This document shows, one piece after another, positions 42,898-51,410 of a stretch of 64,000 bases of DNA (position 1 is the first letter of the stretch; each line of letters opens with the position of its first letter). Below the pieces are notes generated by a model. The model was not told where the DNA came from, made no database searches, and saw only the letters and a program-made list of their open reading frames with translations. Origin of the DNA: CAZSDU01 sp964605775 (GTDB taxonomy: Bacteria; Bacteroidota; Bacteroidia; Bacteroidales; FEN-979); contig CAZSDU010000002.1 in the NCBI GenBank assembly GCA_964605775.1, positions 62,001 through 126,000 on the forward strand. The letters are read 5' to 3'. Both the position numbers and the translations under genes were made by a program.

Positions 42898-44544
42898 TTA
42901 TTTAATAATTATAATTTTGTTTGAAAGGGAGAAAGTATTAGATGTCAATGAATATAAATAACTTCCAGAAGGCAAGTACGAAATGTCAATTTTCACTGAA
43001 TTTTTATTAGAAGAAGTTGCTTTAATTATAAAGGAATCAATGGGTTTTCCGGAAATGTCATAAAGTGTCAGATTTAAATCCTCCATCTTTTTTGATTCAA
43101 ACCATATTGTTACTTCATTTGAGCAGGGATTTGGATAAGATCCAAAAATGATATTTTTTTCGAAGTGTTTTATTTGTTCAACCTCGGTAAATGTACTATA
43201 TGTGGCATCGAACATGGCAATACCTTTTCCATTGTTTTGTTCTTTTATCCAGACATTGCTTCCTTGTTGTTCCAATAGATTAAGCTTGACCTTCGGTTTT
43301 GGCCTTGAGATACTTTGACTATCATTATATCCTGAGGAAACAGTTTCCCATGAGTCAGGTGTTTTCATATTTATATTGTTAGATAAAAAAGGTAATCTTT
43401 TATCCGTGGAATCAAAATAGGTTACCATGAAGGTTGAATCAAAGGAATTAAAACTGATATCAGGTTGTATGTTATTGTTTGATGAAGAGGGAGAAATCGA
43501 CATATCCTTGAAATAACTTGTGGCTGTAGCTTGAAGGTTATAAAATCCCGTTACATCCCAGGAATTGGTTCCTTCAATATATTTCTCAAAAAGAAGTACT
43601 TCAGTTAAATTCGTACTGTCGTTATCGAAATTACTTGCCTGACATGAAAGAATGGGATTACGAACTTTATTTATTAAAGATGGATTTAAGCTATCAATAC
43701 ATACAGGTGTTGTAAATGGGCTGTTAAAATTAGGTTCTGAATGAGATGTAAAGATATGGCCGATTTTTGCATTTTGTGTGTCGTTCTCCTCCCATGCTAC
43801 AAAATATCTACCTTGGTCTTTTGAAAAAGATCTGCCATATGAGATGGCAACACTCTCCATGAGATTGTTTGAGTATGCAACAACCTGCCTGTTATCAAAA
43901 GATAACCCTCCATTACTTGATGAATAGAAGAGAACAGAATCTTTTATGAAAGTTTTTGAGAATACTATAGCAATGCTAAAAGGATTAGCATTATTTGCCG
44001 GATAGTCCTGGTCACAAGCTAATGCAATATCTTTGTACAAACCAGTATTGTTTTCCAAAATTGGTTCTTCCCCGATAAAAGGTTCGCCTTGATAGCGGCA
44101 AACAGTAACTGCTCCAAATGACAGAAAGGGCACAGTAGCTTCCATCATATATGCTTCTGCAATAAATATTTTTAAATTTGAAATGCTATTCCCGCAAGCT
44201 ATAATGTCTAATTTTGTTATGATTAGATTAGCAGTACAACTCATAACGTCCATTAAAACATTCCAAGTAATTCCTTTATCAGTTGATCTTAAACATGTGA
44301 TATAAGGCGTATTCCCATTGTTGTATGAGTACACGGCATAAAGCCATCCATTAAAAGCAGAACATACAGCCACGTTTCGCTGATCACGATCCGGCATGTC
44401 ATGGATGACAATATCTTTTCCGAACAGGGGTGATCTGTTTGTCGGAACCGGAAGCAAGGGTTTATCCCTGGAAATCTGAGCGTTCAGGTCGCGGGCGAAG
44501 ACCAGGGAAAGCATGGCAAATGCAATCATTGCAGTTAATCTCAT
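42898..44544 (-). CDS. Secreted BNR/sialidase-like repeat protein with T9SS sorting domain
   Basis: 548 residues from ATG 44544 (MRLTAMIAFAMLSLVFARDL, signal peptide to about 23). Short strands such as CLRSTDKGITWNVLM and YSSSNGGLSFDNRQVVAY are Asp-box (BNR)-like and suggest a beta propeller. The C-terminus (FGSYPNPCSNEVTIWFESKK ... SYLPSGSYLYSL) is a type A sorting domain for type IX secretion. No sialidase catalytic Arg triad could be assigned. An ATG at 44655 adds 37 residues that do not look like a signal. Confidence 0.78.
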   Translation of the reverse strand: MRLTAMIAFAMLSLVFARDLNAQISRDKPLLPVPTNRSPLFGKDIVIHDMPDRDQRNVAVCSAFNGWLYAVYSYNNGNTPYITCLRSTDKGITWNVLMDVMSCTANLIITKLDIIACGNSISNLKIFIAEAYMMEATVPFLSFGAVTVCRYQGEPFIGEEPILENNTGLYKDIALACDQDYPANNANPFSIAIVFSKTFIKDSVLFYSSSNGGLSFDNRQVVAYSNNLMESVAISYGRSFSKDQGRYFVAWEENDTQNAKIGHIFTSHSEPNFNSPFTTPVCIDSLNPSLINKVRNPILSCQASNFDNDSTNLTEVLLFEKYIEGTNSWDVTGFYNLQATATSYFKDMSISPSSSNNNIQPDISFNSFDSTFMVTYFDSTDKRLPFLSNNINMKTPDSWETVSSGYNDSQSISRPKPKVKLNLLEQQGSNVWIKEQNNGKGIAMFDATYSTFTEVEQIKHFEKNIIFGSYPNPCSNEVTIWFESKKMEDLNLTLYDISGKPIDSFIIKATSSNKNSVKIDISYLPSGSYLYSLTSNTFSLSNKIIIIK

Positions 44545-44856
44545 AATGATATTTTTAAGGTCTAAACAAAAATTCGTTTTTATGATCATGGTAGAAAACC
44601 TGCCAAGCGGTTTTGCAATTAAATTCCGGGGAAATAAAACCGCTTGAAATAACAAAGATAAGGAGGGATTAAGCGGATGTCAAATGTATGAATGTGAATA
44701 GTTTTGACGATTTCGGCTGTTTTTTGATATAACAAAAACCATACCAAACTTAATCACATATCATTCAGCGAGATATGAAAATGAATAATTCTCAAAGTGT
44801 CAAAAAATTAGACAGTTGGTTGTTAATCAATTGTTGATAAATTTTCGACTGGCACA

Positions 44857-44893
44857 GGATATTTTTCCGGTAAGAATTACCGGAAAAATATCC
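44857..44893. repeat. Perfect 17-bp inverted repeat with 3-base loop in a gene-free gap
   Basis: GGATATTTTTCCGGTAA (44857-44873), loop GAA, then its exact reverse complement (44877-44893). Neither side carries a T-run, so it is not a standard terminator. It lies in the roughly 500-bp gap 44545-45048, which otherwise holds AT-rich DNA and the diverged leader copy at 44927-44966; no gene is supported in this gap. Confidence 0.85.
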
Positions 44894-44926
44894 CCTGACA
44901 AAAACGTTAGGAATTTCCTGGATATT

Positions 44927-44966
44927 TGTTTCTCATTAACATGCCGGGGTAAAACCCATGTCATGA
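44927..44966 (+). repeat. Diverged copy of the metallophosphoesterase leader (pairs with 45544-45583)
   Basis: These 40 bases match 45544-45583 at 33 positions, ending in both with GTCATGA. The second copy ends on the ATG of the metallophosphoesterase lipoprotein gene; the copy here leads to no recognised gene. It may be a duplicated control region or a gene remnant. Confidence 0.6.
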
Positions 44967-45048
44967 GTAACAAAGTGGTTTACATTTATACGACGGCTGG
45001 ATGCGCACATACTGCAATACGCCGTTTGATTCGGCCAATATCTTTTTA

Positions 45049-45402
45049 CTAATCCTTTTTCTTTAACAGGTAATGATAAACGCTCCCATCTTTATCAGAA
45101 ACTACAAAATTATTGGCATAATCCCAGCCGTTTAAATACATGAAATTTAAAGCGGCAATCACACTATTAAATTTCATGTCTTTTCCATCGGTTCCTTTTA
45201 TCGTTTGTACTTTCCAGGAAAAATCCTGTCCATAATCAATTACAACCACAACTTTCATGCTGAACAATGCAGATTTTGCAACCAGCTCGCAAAATTTGAT
45301 GTCTAATTTATTGATGTCAACATTATCAACCGTGACCTGAGAAAAGGCAGAAAAGCCTCCAAGAAAAAACAAGCAAATCAATGTAATAAAGAACTTTTTC
45401 AT
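45049..45402 (-). CDS. Small exported protein of unknown function
   Basis: 117 residues from ATG 45402 with a clear signal peptide (MKKFFITLICLFFLGGFSAFSQ). The mature 95 residues contain KSALFSMKVVVVIDYGQDF, FNSVIAALNFMYLNGWDY and VSDKDGSVYHYLLKKK, suggesting a small alpha/beta domain. I know similar short exported proteins in Bacteroidota but no function. It is a single gene, divergent from the metallophosphoesterase gene. Confidence 0.65.
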   Translation of the reverse strand: MKKFFITLICLFFLGGFSAFSQVTVDNVDINKLDIKFCELVAKSALFSMKVVVVIDYGQDFSWKVQTIKGTDGKDMKFNSVIAALNFMYLNGWDYANNFVVSDKDGSVYHYLLKKKD

Positions 45403-45579
45403 ACTCATGAGATTTAATTTGCACCTACTCTATTAAAGCTTTTCGGTAACCGCTTTATGATATTTTCAATTGTTTTCCGAAAAATTACCAAATAATTTCT
45501 CAAAAATAGGATATAATAGTCACATTCCAAAACCTTTTTGCATTGTTTTTTCTTAACTTGCTGGGATAAAACCTATGTC

Positions 45580-47229
45580 ATGAAGCCTTGTCGTGTTTTT
45601 TTCCTGTTGTTCATGTTTGTTGGTTTCTATGTTCTCATGATTTCATGTAAAAAATCAGAGACCCAACCTCAACCTTTGTATCTGAGTGTTGATTTACCTA
45701 AATCCAACCTGCAGCATGACGTATATTATTCCTTGAATTATCTGGAACGATCCATTGAACTTGATTTTAGCCAGCCACTGGATGCTGCCACCATTGAAGG
45801 GAATATTTCATTTTCGTGTAAATCCGGCATCTCGGATTCGTTATACAAGGTGGTTTCTTATGGAAGAAAAGCAATCATTGCTTTTCAGTATGGGTTTCAG
45901 TTACAGGACGGCTGGAGGTATCAGATCAACATTACTACCGGGCTGAGGTCAACATCAGGTATCACGCTGCCTACTAATACCACCATCGAAATACGGACCA
46001 GCACGAAGCATTTATTTCTGTCGAACGATACCAGCGGGCGGAATGCCGTGGTGTGCATCAGTGATATCCATATGGGGGATCAGAGAGCCATAACCAATGG
46101 ATATTGCTGGTTCAGCAAGAATGCCAGCGCCCTCGAAAGTTTGCTTGATATGGCGCTCCACAGCGCTCAGGTCAGGCAGTTGGTTATTCTTGGCGATCTT
46201 TTCGATGAATGGGTGGTTCCTTATCGTATGGCTCCATTTGATTCCGCCAACGGAATTACTGATTCCCGTATGTATTTCCTGTCAATCGCCAGTAATCCTG
46301 TCAATCAGCAAGTGATCAGCAAGCTGAAAGCCATTGCCTCGAGCGGCAGCATTCAGTTGATCTATATTCCAGGGAACCACGACATGTTGCTGACAGAGGA
46401 AGTTCTTCAGGAGATTATCCCTGACATAATCTGGCAGGGAGATTCGAAAGGACTTGGTCATTATTCCCCCCTGAATGAAATCATCATGGAGCATGGGCAT
46501 CGGTATGATTTTTTCAATTGTCCCCAACCCCTTTCAAATCAGGGGCATATGCTTCCCCCGGGATATTTTATTTCCAGGCTGGATGCGGAAGGGCTGATGG
46601 AAAAAGGCAGCAGCAGCCATCAAATGCTTAAAAACGGCAATGGTGATGTGGAATTCATGGCAGCATGGACGGCAGCCTATGAATACCTTAAGATTCATTA
46701 TAATCTCACCGTTGCAGCGGATTCGGCAAATATCAGGATGGGAGGCATTGATGGCTACAACAATTTACTCAGCTTCAATGGGGTGAGGGATATGTATGCC
46801 GTCAATATTGAAGATGTATGGCTTTCTACCGAAGTCGTCAATGCCATGCCGGTTTCCATGCCTGCCCTGATGGCCATCGTGAATGGAAATACGGATCTTT
46901 CCTTTTCAGCCTTCTACGAATACATTGGATCTGCCGCTCCAAACCGATTTAAAATAGTGGCTTTCGGGCATACCCATAATCCCATGCTGAAAGTCTATCC
47001 CGAAGGGAATCAATATACCGGTATTTATGCGAACACCGGTTCATGGGTCAATGCGGAAATATCCAGTCACCCGGTCAGGACTTTCCTGGTGATCAGGCCG
47101 GGAGCATGGACCGGTTCTGATCTTGATGTGGTTTCATTATTCCAGTACAACCTTGACAGCGGGAGCGGCAATCCCAGTCCTGATTACATTCCTGTCCTGA
47201 TGGCTGAAGAAAGCATTGCCAACCACTAA
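45580..47229 (+). CDS. Calcineurin-like metallophosphoesterase lipoprotein
   Basis: 549 residues from ATG 45580. A lipoprotein signal ends at VLMISC (Cys23). Residues about 30-145 form an Ig-like beta domain (IELDFSQPLDAATIEGNISF). The catalytic part shows all five family blocks: CISDIHMGD, VILGDLFDEW, YIPGNHDMLL, MEHGHRYDFF and AFGHTHNP, giving a two-metal phosphohydrolase facing the periplasm or surface. The order resembles UDP-diacylglucosamine hydrolase-type enzymes, but the substrate is unknown. An upstream in-frame start at 45538 lies within the leader duplicate. Confidence 0.85.
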   Translation: MKPCRVFFLLFMFVGFYVLMISCKKSETQPQPLYLSVDLPKSNLQHDVYYSLNYLERSIELDFSQPLDAATIEGNISFSCKSGISDSLYKVVSYGRKAIIAFQYGFQLQDGWRYQINITTGLRSTSGITLPTNTTIEIRTSTKHLFLSNDTSGRNAVVCISDIHMGDQRAITNGYCWFSKNASALESLLDMALHSAQVRQLVILGDLFDEWVVPYRMAPFDSANGITDSRMYFLSIASNPVNQQVISKLKAIASSGSIQLIYIPGNHDMLLTEEVLQEIIPDIIWQGDSKGLGHYSPLNEIIMEHGHRYDFFNCPQPLSNQGHMLPPGYFISRLDAEGLMEKGSSSHQMLKNGNGDVEFMAAWTAAYEYLKIHYNLTVAADSANIRMGGIDGYNNLLSFNGVRDMYAVNIEDVWLSTEVVNAMPVSMPALMAIVNGNTDLSFSAFYEYIGSAAPNRFKIVAFGHTHNPMLKVYPEGNQYTGIYANTGSWVNAEISSHPVRTFLVIRPGAWTGSDLDVVSLFQYNLDSGSGNPSPDYIPVLMAEESIANH

Positions 47230-47230
47230 C

Positions 47231-47824
47231 TCACCAACTCACCAACTGAAACCGGTATGGCAGCAAAGCATCTTTCCCGGCGTAATCGATACCGATACGG
47301 GTGCCGGTCAGGATTTGATCCGGCCTGATTCGGTAACCCCTGTCCTCTATCCAGATACAAGGTGGATTATTACATTTAACGGTCAGGTCAAGCCCGGTAT
47401 GGGAATAATGAATACCCAGGATCTTCGAGACCTTCCCTGGTCCTGTCCCGAAATCCGGGGTGAGGGAGGATTTTCCTGCACGCTGAAGCATGATCTCTTT
47501 CCCTTCGTCGGGGAGGATCCCCCGGATCAACACCGCATGGGGTATATCCTTCTGATTGGTTACCACATTGAACAGGGAATGCATCCCGTAACAGAGATAT
47601 ACATAAGCAGTTCCTCCCTGACGGTACATGATTTCCGTCCTTGGGGTCCTCTTGTTATGATAGGCATGTGAAGCACGGTCGGAGATACCGGCATAGGCCT
47701 CAGTTTCACAGATTATCCCTGAAGTGATGGCTCCGTCAATGTGAGTGAACAGATGTTTACCCAGCAATTCACGGGCTATCTGAACAACATCAGTGCGAAG
47801 GTAGAAGGATGGGGGGAGAAGCAT
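47231..47824 (-). CDS. mpg: DNA-3-methyladenine glycosylase (AAG/MPG type)
   Basis: Removes 3-methyladenine and other alkylated or deaminated purines in base excision repair. 197 residues from ATG 47824. Signature regions: ARELLGKHLFTHIDG, the catalytic Glu in CETEAYAG, HAYHNKRTPRTEIMY with RTEIMY, and GTAYVYLCYGMHSLFNVV. The frame continues upstream through a heptamer array (giving SSIVNRQSSIV), which is not family sequence, so 47824 is the start and the array is its leader. Confidence 0.93.
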   Translation of the reverse strand: MLLPPSFYLRTDVVQIARELLGKHLFTHIDGAITSGIICETEAYAGISDRASHAYHNKRTPRTEIMYRQGGTAYVYLCYGMHSLFNVVTNQKDIPHAVLIRGILPDEGKEIMLQRAGKSSLTPDFGTGPGKVSKILGIHYSHTGLDLTVKCNNPPCIWIEDRGYRIRPDQILTGTRIGIDYAGKDALLPYRFQLVSW

Positions 47825-47826
47825 TA

Positions 47827-47861
47827 CGATTGACGATTGACGATTGACGATTGACGATTTA
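47827..47861 (-). repeat. Heptamer tandem array (ATCGTCA type) before mpg
   Basis: Four copies of CGATTGA plus one CGATTTA on the plus strand (ATCGTCA repeats on the minus strand). It spans from 2 bases before the mpg ATG to the stop codon of the FPD-repeat gene, whose TAA (47859-47861) is the last unit. Confidence 0.9.
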
Positions 47862-48167
47862 GGGCAGACCGGGGAAATTTTCCACAAACTTGATTTTAAG
47901 ATCAGGAAAATGCTCCACGAACTTGATTTTCAGATCCGGGAAGTCGTTGACAAATTTCCATTTACCACATTTATCCGGGAAATTTTCGACGATCTGCACT
48001 TTTAAATCAGGAAAATTCTCCACGACCTGGACTTTCAGATCCGGGAAATCATTCACGATCTTGATTTTTCCATAAAGCTTAAATTCCCTGCACAAGCAGT
48101 CTTTGTTTACTGGTTTATCCTGAAAATGAATCAGGTTCAGGGCTGTAAATAGAATCAGGGTGTACAT
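47859..48167 (-). CDS. Small protein made of six 11-residue FPD repeats
   Basis: 102 residues from ATG 48167 (MYTLILFTALNLIHFQDKPV, a weak signal-like start). After CLC at 24-26, the chain is six units of the form DLKIKFVENFP, with the FP step at 41, 52, 63, 76, 87 and 98. Spacing is 11 except for a 2-residue insert with CGKW between units 3 and 4, so the protein is two blocks of three. Alternating hydrophobic residues suggest a small beta solenoid or beta sheet. I know similarly built short exported proteins in Bacteroidota, but no function. It follows the methyltransferase gene by 10 bp. Confidence 0.75.
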   Translation of the reverse strand: MYTLILFTALNLIHFQDKPVNKDCLCREFKLYGKIKIVNDFPDLKVQVVENFPDLKVQIVENFPDKCGKWKFVNDFPDLKIKFVEHFPDLKIKFVENFPGLP

Positions 48168-48177
48168 CGGATTATTT

Positions 48178-48990
48178 TTACTGTTTTCTATTACAATCAA
48201 TACAAATATAGGGAACCGTAAGCAGCAGTTCGCCATTTTGTTTTGCCAGAACATTCAGTTTTGTTTCCATCTGATCAAAAATTTCTGAAACAGATGATCC
48301 GGAAACAACAGATACCCATGATGGTTTGAAGGCAGTTCGGATGAAGTAATGATTCAGAAAGGAAGTCCCGTCATAGAACCTGAGTTTAAATTCATCTGTT
48401 TTCACGGATTTGATCGCAAAGCCGGAAGATTCAATCAGGGGTAAAAGAAATTCAATGGGTTTCCGTTTTTCAAAAATATGTGCTTTCAGCTTATCAATTT
48501 CCTGGTACCTGCCTGATTTCGCCAGCGTTTCTTCAAAAATCCGATAAAATTCCATCATGGTTTCCGGAAGGTTCATGGTCATCACCATTTGTGCATTGGG
48601 TTTCCCTACGCGGTAACAGGAGGACAGTGTTTTTTTAAGGTCAGTAACGTTGTTCATTCCGTTGTTTGAGATGATCAGATCAAAGAAAGCATCCGGGAAT
48701 GGTAATGCTTCTGCACAGGCCTGAACGATTTCTGCATTGCTGATTCCTTTTTGTGCAATTTTTTCGCTGACCAGTTGACATGAGTCGGCCGAAGGGTCAA
48801 CACCATAAATCATGGAAGCTGGACCCAGGCGTTCCGCCAGTTCAATCATGGGAAACCCACTGCCGCTGCCGATATCGAGGACCTTCATTCCTTTCTTCAT
48901 GTTTACCGTGTCGAGGAGGGTGAGTCCGAATGGGGCTGACCATAAGGGCAGCTCATCATAAAGGTAGGGGAGGATAGGGAGTGGGGACAT
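48178..48990 (-). CDS. Class I SAM-dependent methyltransferase
   Basis: 270 residues from ATG 48990; the first ATG at 49008 overlaps recQ. The SAM site is KVLDIGSGSGFPMIELAERL, followed by YGVDPSADSCQLV, ACAEALPFPDAFFDLIISNN (motifs II-III) and a late KSVKTDEFKLRFYDGTSFLN. It is a UbiE/COQ5-like small-molecule methyltransferase, but no quinone genes are near and the substrate is unknown. It starts 5 bp after the recQ stop and is probably co-transcribed with it. Confidence 0.84.
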   Translation of the reverse strand: MSPLPILPYLYDELPLWSAPFGLTLLDTVNMKKGMKVLDIGSGSGFPMIELAERLGPASMIYGVDPSADSCQLVSEKIAQKGISNAEIVQACAEALPFPDAFFDLIISNNGMNNVTDLKKTLSSCYRVGKPNAQMVMTMNLPETMMEFYRIFEETLAKSGRYQEIDKLKAHIFEKRKPIEFLLPLIESSGFAIKSVKTDEFKLRFYDGTSFLNHYFIRTAFKPSWVSVVSGSSVSEIFDQMETKLNVLAKQNGELLLTVPYICIDCNRKQ

Positions 48991-48995
48991 AGGAT

Positions 48996-50900
48996 TTAGG
49001 ATTTCCAACAGTATTTATGGGATTTATCTTGTTTTATTTTTTCATTGTCGGTCAGCCACCGGATTATCCTGATGACTTTTTCTTCAGCCATGGGTGATGC
49101 AGTTTCCATGATTTCTTCCAGGCTCAATGGGGATTGCTGAAGCATGGGCTTGATTTTTTTGACGAAGTCATCAAATTCCATTTCATTCAGACTGACTTTA
49201 TTGAGTTGGATACAAACATCGCATTTTCCGCAGCGTTTTGCTTTTCCTTCTCCGAAATAGGAAAGCAGGATCTGGCTTCTGCATTTGGTAGAGAATTCAG
49301 CATATTCAATCATGGCTTCCAGTCGCCTGCTTGCATCCTTCAGACGGTCGTTGTAGTTTTCCTGAGAGATCTGAATATCTTTAGCATCCAGCCTTTCAGT
49401 AAGATATATCAGTTTTGGTTGTTCAGATTGGGGAGCATAGTCAAGGATTTTCATTTGTTCCAGACGTTTCAGATGGGTTTTGACCGCATCTGTTTTTAAG
49501 TTCATCCGTTTAGCAATTTCAGCTTCGCTGATCCTGATGAAATCACTGAAGACACCGCTATATGATCTTAAAATGGTCTTCAGGAAGTGGTCATAAAACT
49601 CATTGGCAACCTGAAACCGGTAAAGGCTTTCCTTATCGGCCCGTATCATGATCCTTGAGGGTTGATACAGGGCATCGGTCAGCATTATGTAACCTTCTTT
49701 CTCAAGAAATTTCAGGGCATTGAAAACAATGACTGTCGACAGTTGATATTGATCTGCAAATGCCGTAAGCTGGAATTCCAGTTGCAGTTCTTTTCCTCCC
49801 CCCACCGGGATCTGGAAATAATTTCCTAAGGATTGGTAGATATTCCGAATTACTTTCGGCTCCGGGAAGGTAACCGACAGGTTATGACGGGCATCCAGGA
49901 TATCGGTGTTTTCATATAACAAAACGGCATAAGCCTGTTTTTCATCGCGTCCACCCCTTCCGGCTTCCTGGAAGTAGGCTTCGATACTTTCCGGAAGGTC
50001 AAGATGAACGACCAGCCGAACATTGGGTTTATCGATTCCCATTCCGAAGGCATTGGTAGCCACCATGATCTTTTTTTCTTCCCTGATCCATTCGTTTTGC
50101 CTTTGTTCCCTGGTCTTCTGATCCAGACCGGCATGATAAAACCCGGCAGCTATTTTATTCCTGTTCAGGAATTCCGCGATTTCTTTTGTCTGACGCCTAT
50201 TTCTCACATAGACAATGCCAACACCCCTGACTTTACGGATAATTTTAAGAAGCCGGTTAAACTTATCCTCTTCTTTGATTACCATATACGTCAGGTTTTT
50301 TCTTTCAAAACTCTTGCTGAAAACATTTTCTTTTCGGAATTCAAGTTTTTTCTGAATATCCCTGACGACCCCGGGAGTTGCAGTTGCCGTCAGTGCCAGT
50401 ACAGGAACTCCAGGTAAAAATTGCCGTATTTCGGCAATATGAAGATAAGGGGGACGGAAATCATATCCCCACTGGGAAATGCAATGGGCTTCATCTACGG
50501 CAAGCAGGCTGATCTTCATTTTCCGTATGGCTTCCCGCATGTTTTGTGTCGCAAGCCTTTCCGGAGAAAGATAGAGAAGCTTCACATTCCCGTACTGACA
50601 ATTCCCGATGATTCTTTCAATTTCTCCGGGATGCATGCCCGAATGGATGGCTTCAGCTGATATCCCTTTTTTCTTCAGGTTATCCACCTGGTCTTTCATT
50701 AAGGCGATCAGGGGTGTAATGACCAGGCATAAGCCTTCCAGCGCCATGGCCGGGACATGGAAACATATGGATTTCCCCCCGCCGGTTGGCAGCAATGCCA
50801 GGGTGTCGTTCCCATCGAGAACGGACCGGATGATCTCTTCCTGAAGGGGGCGGAAGGAGGAGTAACCCCAGTATTTCAGTAATATTTGATGGAGAGTCAC
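48996..50900 (-). CDS. recQ: ATP-dependent DNA helicase RecQ
   Basis: 3'-5' helicase in recombination repair. 634 residues from GTG 50900 (MTLHQILLKYWGYSSFRPLQ); an in-frame TAA lies just upstream, so GTG is the start. Motifs: TGGGKS (Walker A), VDEAHCISQWGYDFRP (DEAH and aromatic loop), ATNAFGMGIDKPNVR and QEAGRGGRD. The RQC zinc site is CRSQILLSYFGEGKAKRCGK with CDVC. There is no HRDC domain; a winged-helix-like tail follows. The region before the GTG is a heptamer array. Confidence 0.95.
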   Translation of the reverse strand: MTLHQILLKYWGYSSFRPLQEEIIRSVLDGNDTLALLPTGGGKSICFHVPAMALEGLCLVITPLIALMKDQVDNLKKKGISAEAIHSGMHPGEIERIIGNCQYGNVKLLYLSPERLATQNMREAIRKMKISLLAVDEAHCISQWGYDFRPPYLHIAEIRQFLPGVPVLALTATATPGVVRDIQKKLEFRKENVFSKSFERKNLTYMVIKEEDKFNRLLKIIRKVRGVGIVYVRNRRQTKEIAEFLNRNKIAAGFYHAGLDQKTREQRQNEWIREEKKIMVATNAFGMGIDKPNVRLVVHLDLPESIEAYFQEAGRGGRDEKQAYAVLLYENTDILDARHNLSVTFPEPKVIRNIYQSLGNYFQIPVGGGKELQLEFQLTAFADQYQLSTVIVFNALKFLEKEGYIMLTDALYQPSRIMIRADKESLYRFQVANEFYDHFLKTILRSYSGVFSDFIRISEAEIAKRMNLKTDAVKTHLKRLEQMKILDYAPQSEQPKLIYLTERLDAKDIQISQENYNDRLKDASRRLEAMIEYAEFSTKCRSQILLSYFGEGKAKRCGKCDVCIQLNKVSLNEMEFDDFVKKIKPMLQQSPLSLEEIMETASPMAEEKVIRIIRWLTDNEKIKQDKSHKYCWKS

Positions 50901-50903
50901 CTG

Positions 50904-50931
50904 GATTTACGATTTACGATTTACGATTTAC
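50904..50931 (-). repeat. Heptamer tandem array (4 copies of GATTTAC) before recQ
   Basis: Four perfect GATTTAC copies (GTAAATC on the minus strand) end three bases from the recQ GTG. The array occupies the place of its ribosome-binding site. Confidence 0.92.
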
Positions 50932-50997
50932 GATTGAAAAGTTAATAACAAACGTATTACTTTTTTATGAGATAATGGATTAAGCAATTAAAAAAAC

Positions 50998-51381
50998 ATG
51001 GATCAGAAGGAATTGAAATGCAGGACACAAGGTCTGGCCTTAAGGGTTATCAGAATGACAGAGAGAATGCCTGCTACAAAAGTTACAAGGGTGCTTGGGG
51101 ATCAATTACTGCGGTCAGCAACATCAATTGGTGCGAATTACAGGGCTTGCTGCAGGGCAAAATCGAAGAAAGATTTCATCAATAAACTAAAAATTGTTGA
51201 AGAGGAAGCTGATGAAACCATATACTGGTTGGAGCTTATTGAAAAGTCGGAAATATTCAATCTGTCGAAATTATCTCCTCTGAAGGAAGAAACAAATCAA
51301 ATTTTATCAATAATTGTAGCAAGCTTAAAGACTGCAAAAACAAATACCCTTAAGCTCCAAAATCGTAAATGTAAATCGTAA
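50998..51381 (+). CDS. Four-helix-bundle protein (23S rRNA intervening-sequence family)
   Basis: 127 residues of the S23/IVS-type four-helix-bundle family: LALRVIRMTERMPATKVTRV, LGDQLLRSATSIGANYRAC, CRAKSKKDFINKLKIVEEEA, DETIYWLELIEKSEIF. These proteins were first seen in intervening sequences of 23S rRNA genes but are common as stand-alone chromosomal genes; function is unknown. Heptamer arrays flank it on both sides, and its last residues (NRKCKS) and stop codon come from the downstream array, which suggests insertion as a unit or array growth into its end. Confidence 0.88.
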   Translation: MDQKELKCRTQGLALRVIRMTERMPATKVTRVLGDQLLRSATSIGANYRACCRAKSKKDFINKLKIVEEEADETIYWLELIEKSEIFNLSKLSPLKEETNQILSIIVASLKTAKTNTLKLQNRKCKS

Positions 51382-51410
51382 ACCGTAAATCGTAAACCGT
51401 AAATCGTTTA
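51364..51410. repeat. Heptamer array between the four-helix-bundle gene and citF
   Basis: Imperfect units CGTAAAT, CGTAAAC and one 6-base GTAAAT, about seven copies. It supplies the stop codon of the four-helix-bundle gene (51379-51381) and the citF stop on the other strand (51408-51410), so both convergent genes end inside it. Confidence 0.88.

Noticed and set aside
44857..44893. Terminator for the BNR-like or neighbouring genes
   Set aside because: No T-run follows the hairpin on either strand, and it is not just downstream of a stop codon.
44816..45052. 78-codon plus-strand frame
   Set aside because: It runs over the 17-bp palindrome and the duplicated leader, has no family resemblance and no promoter box.
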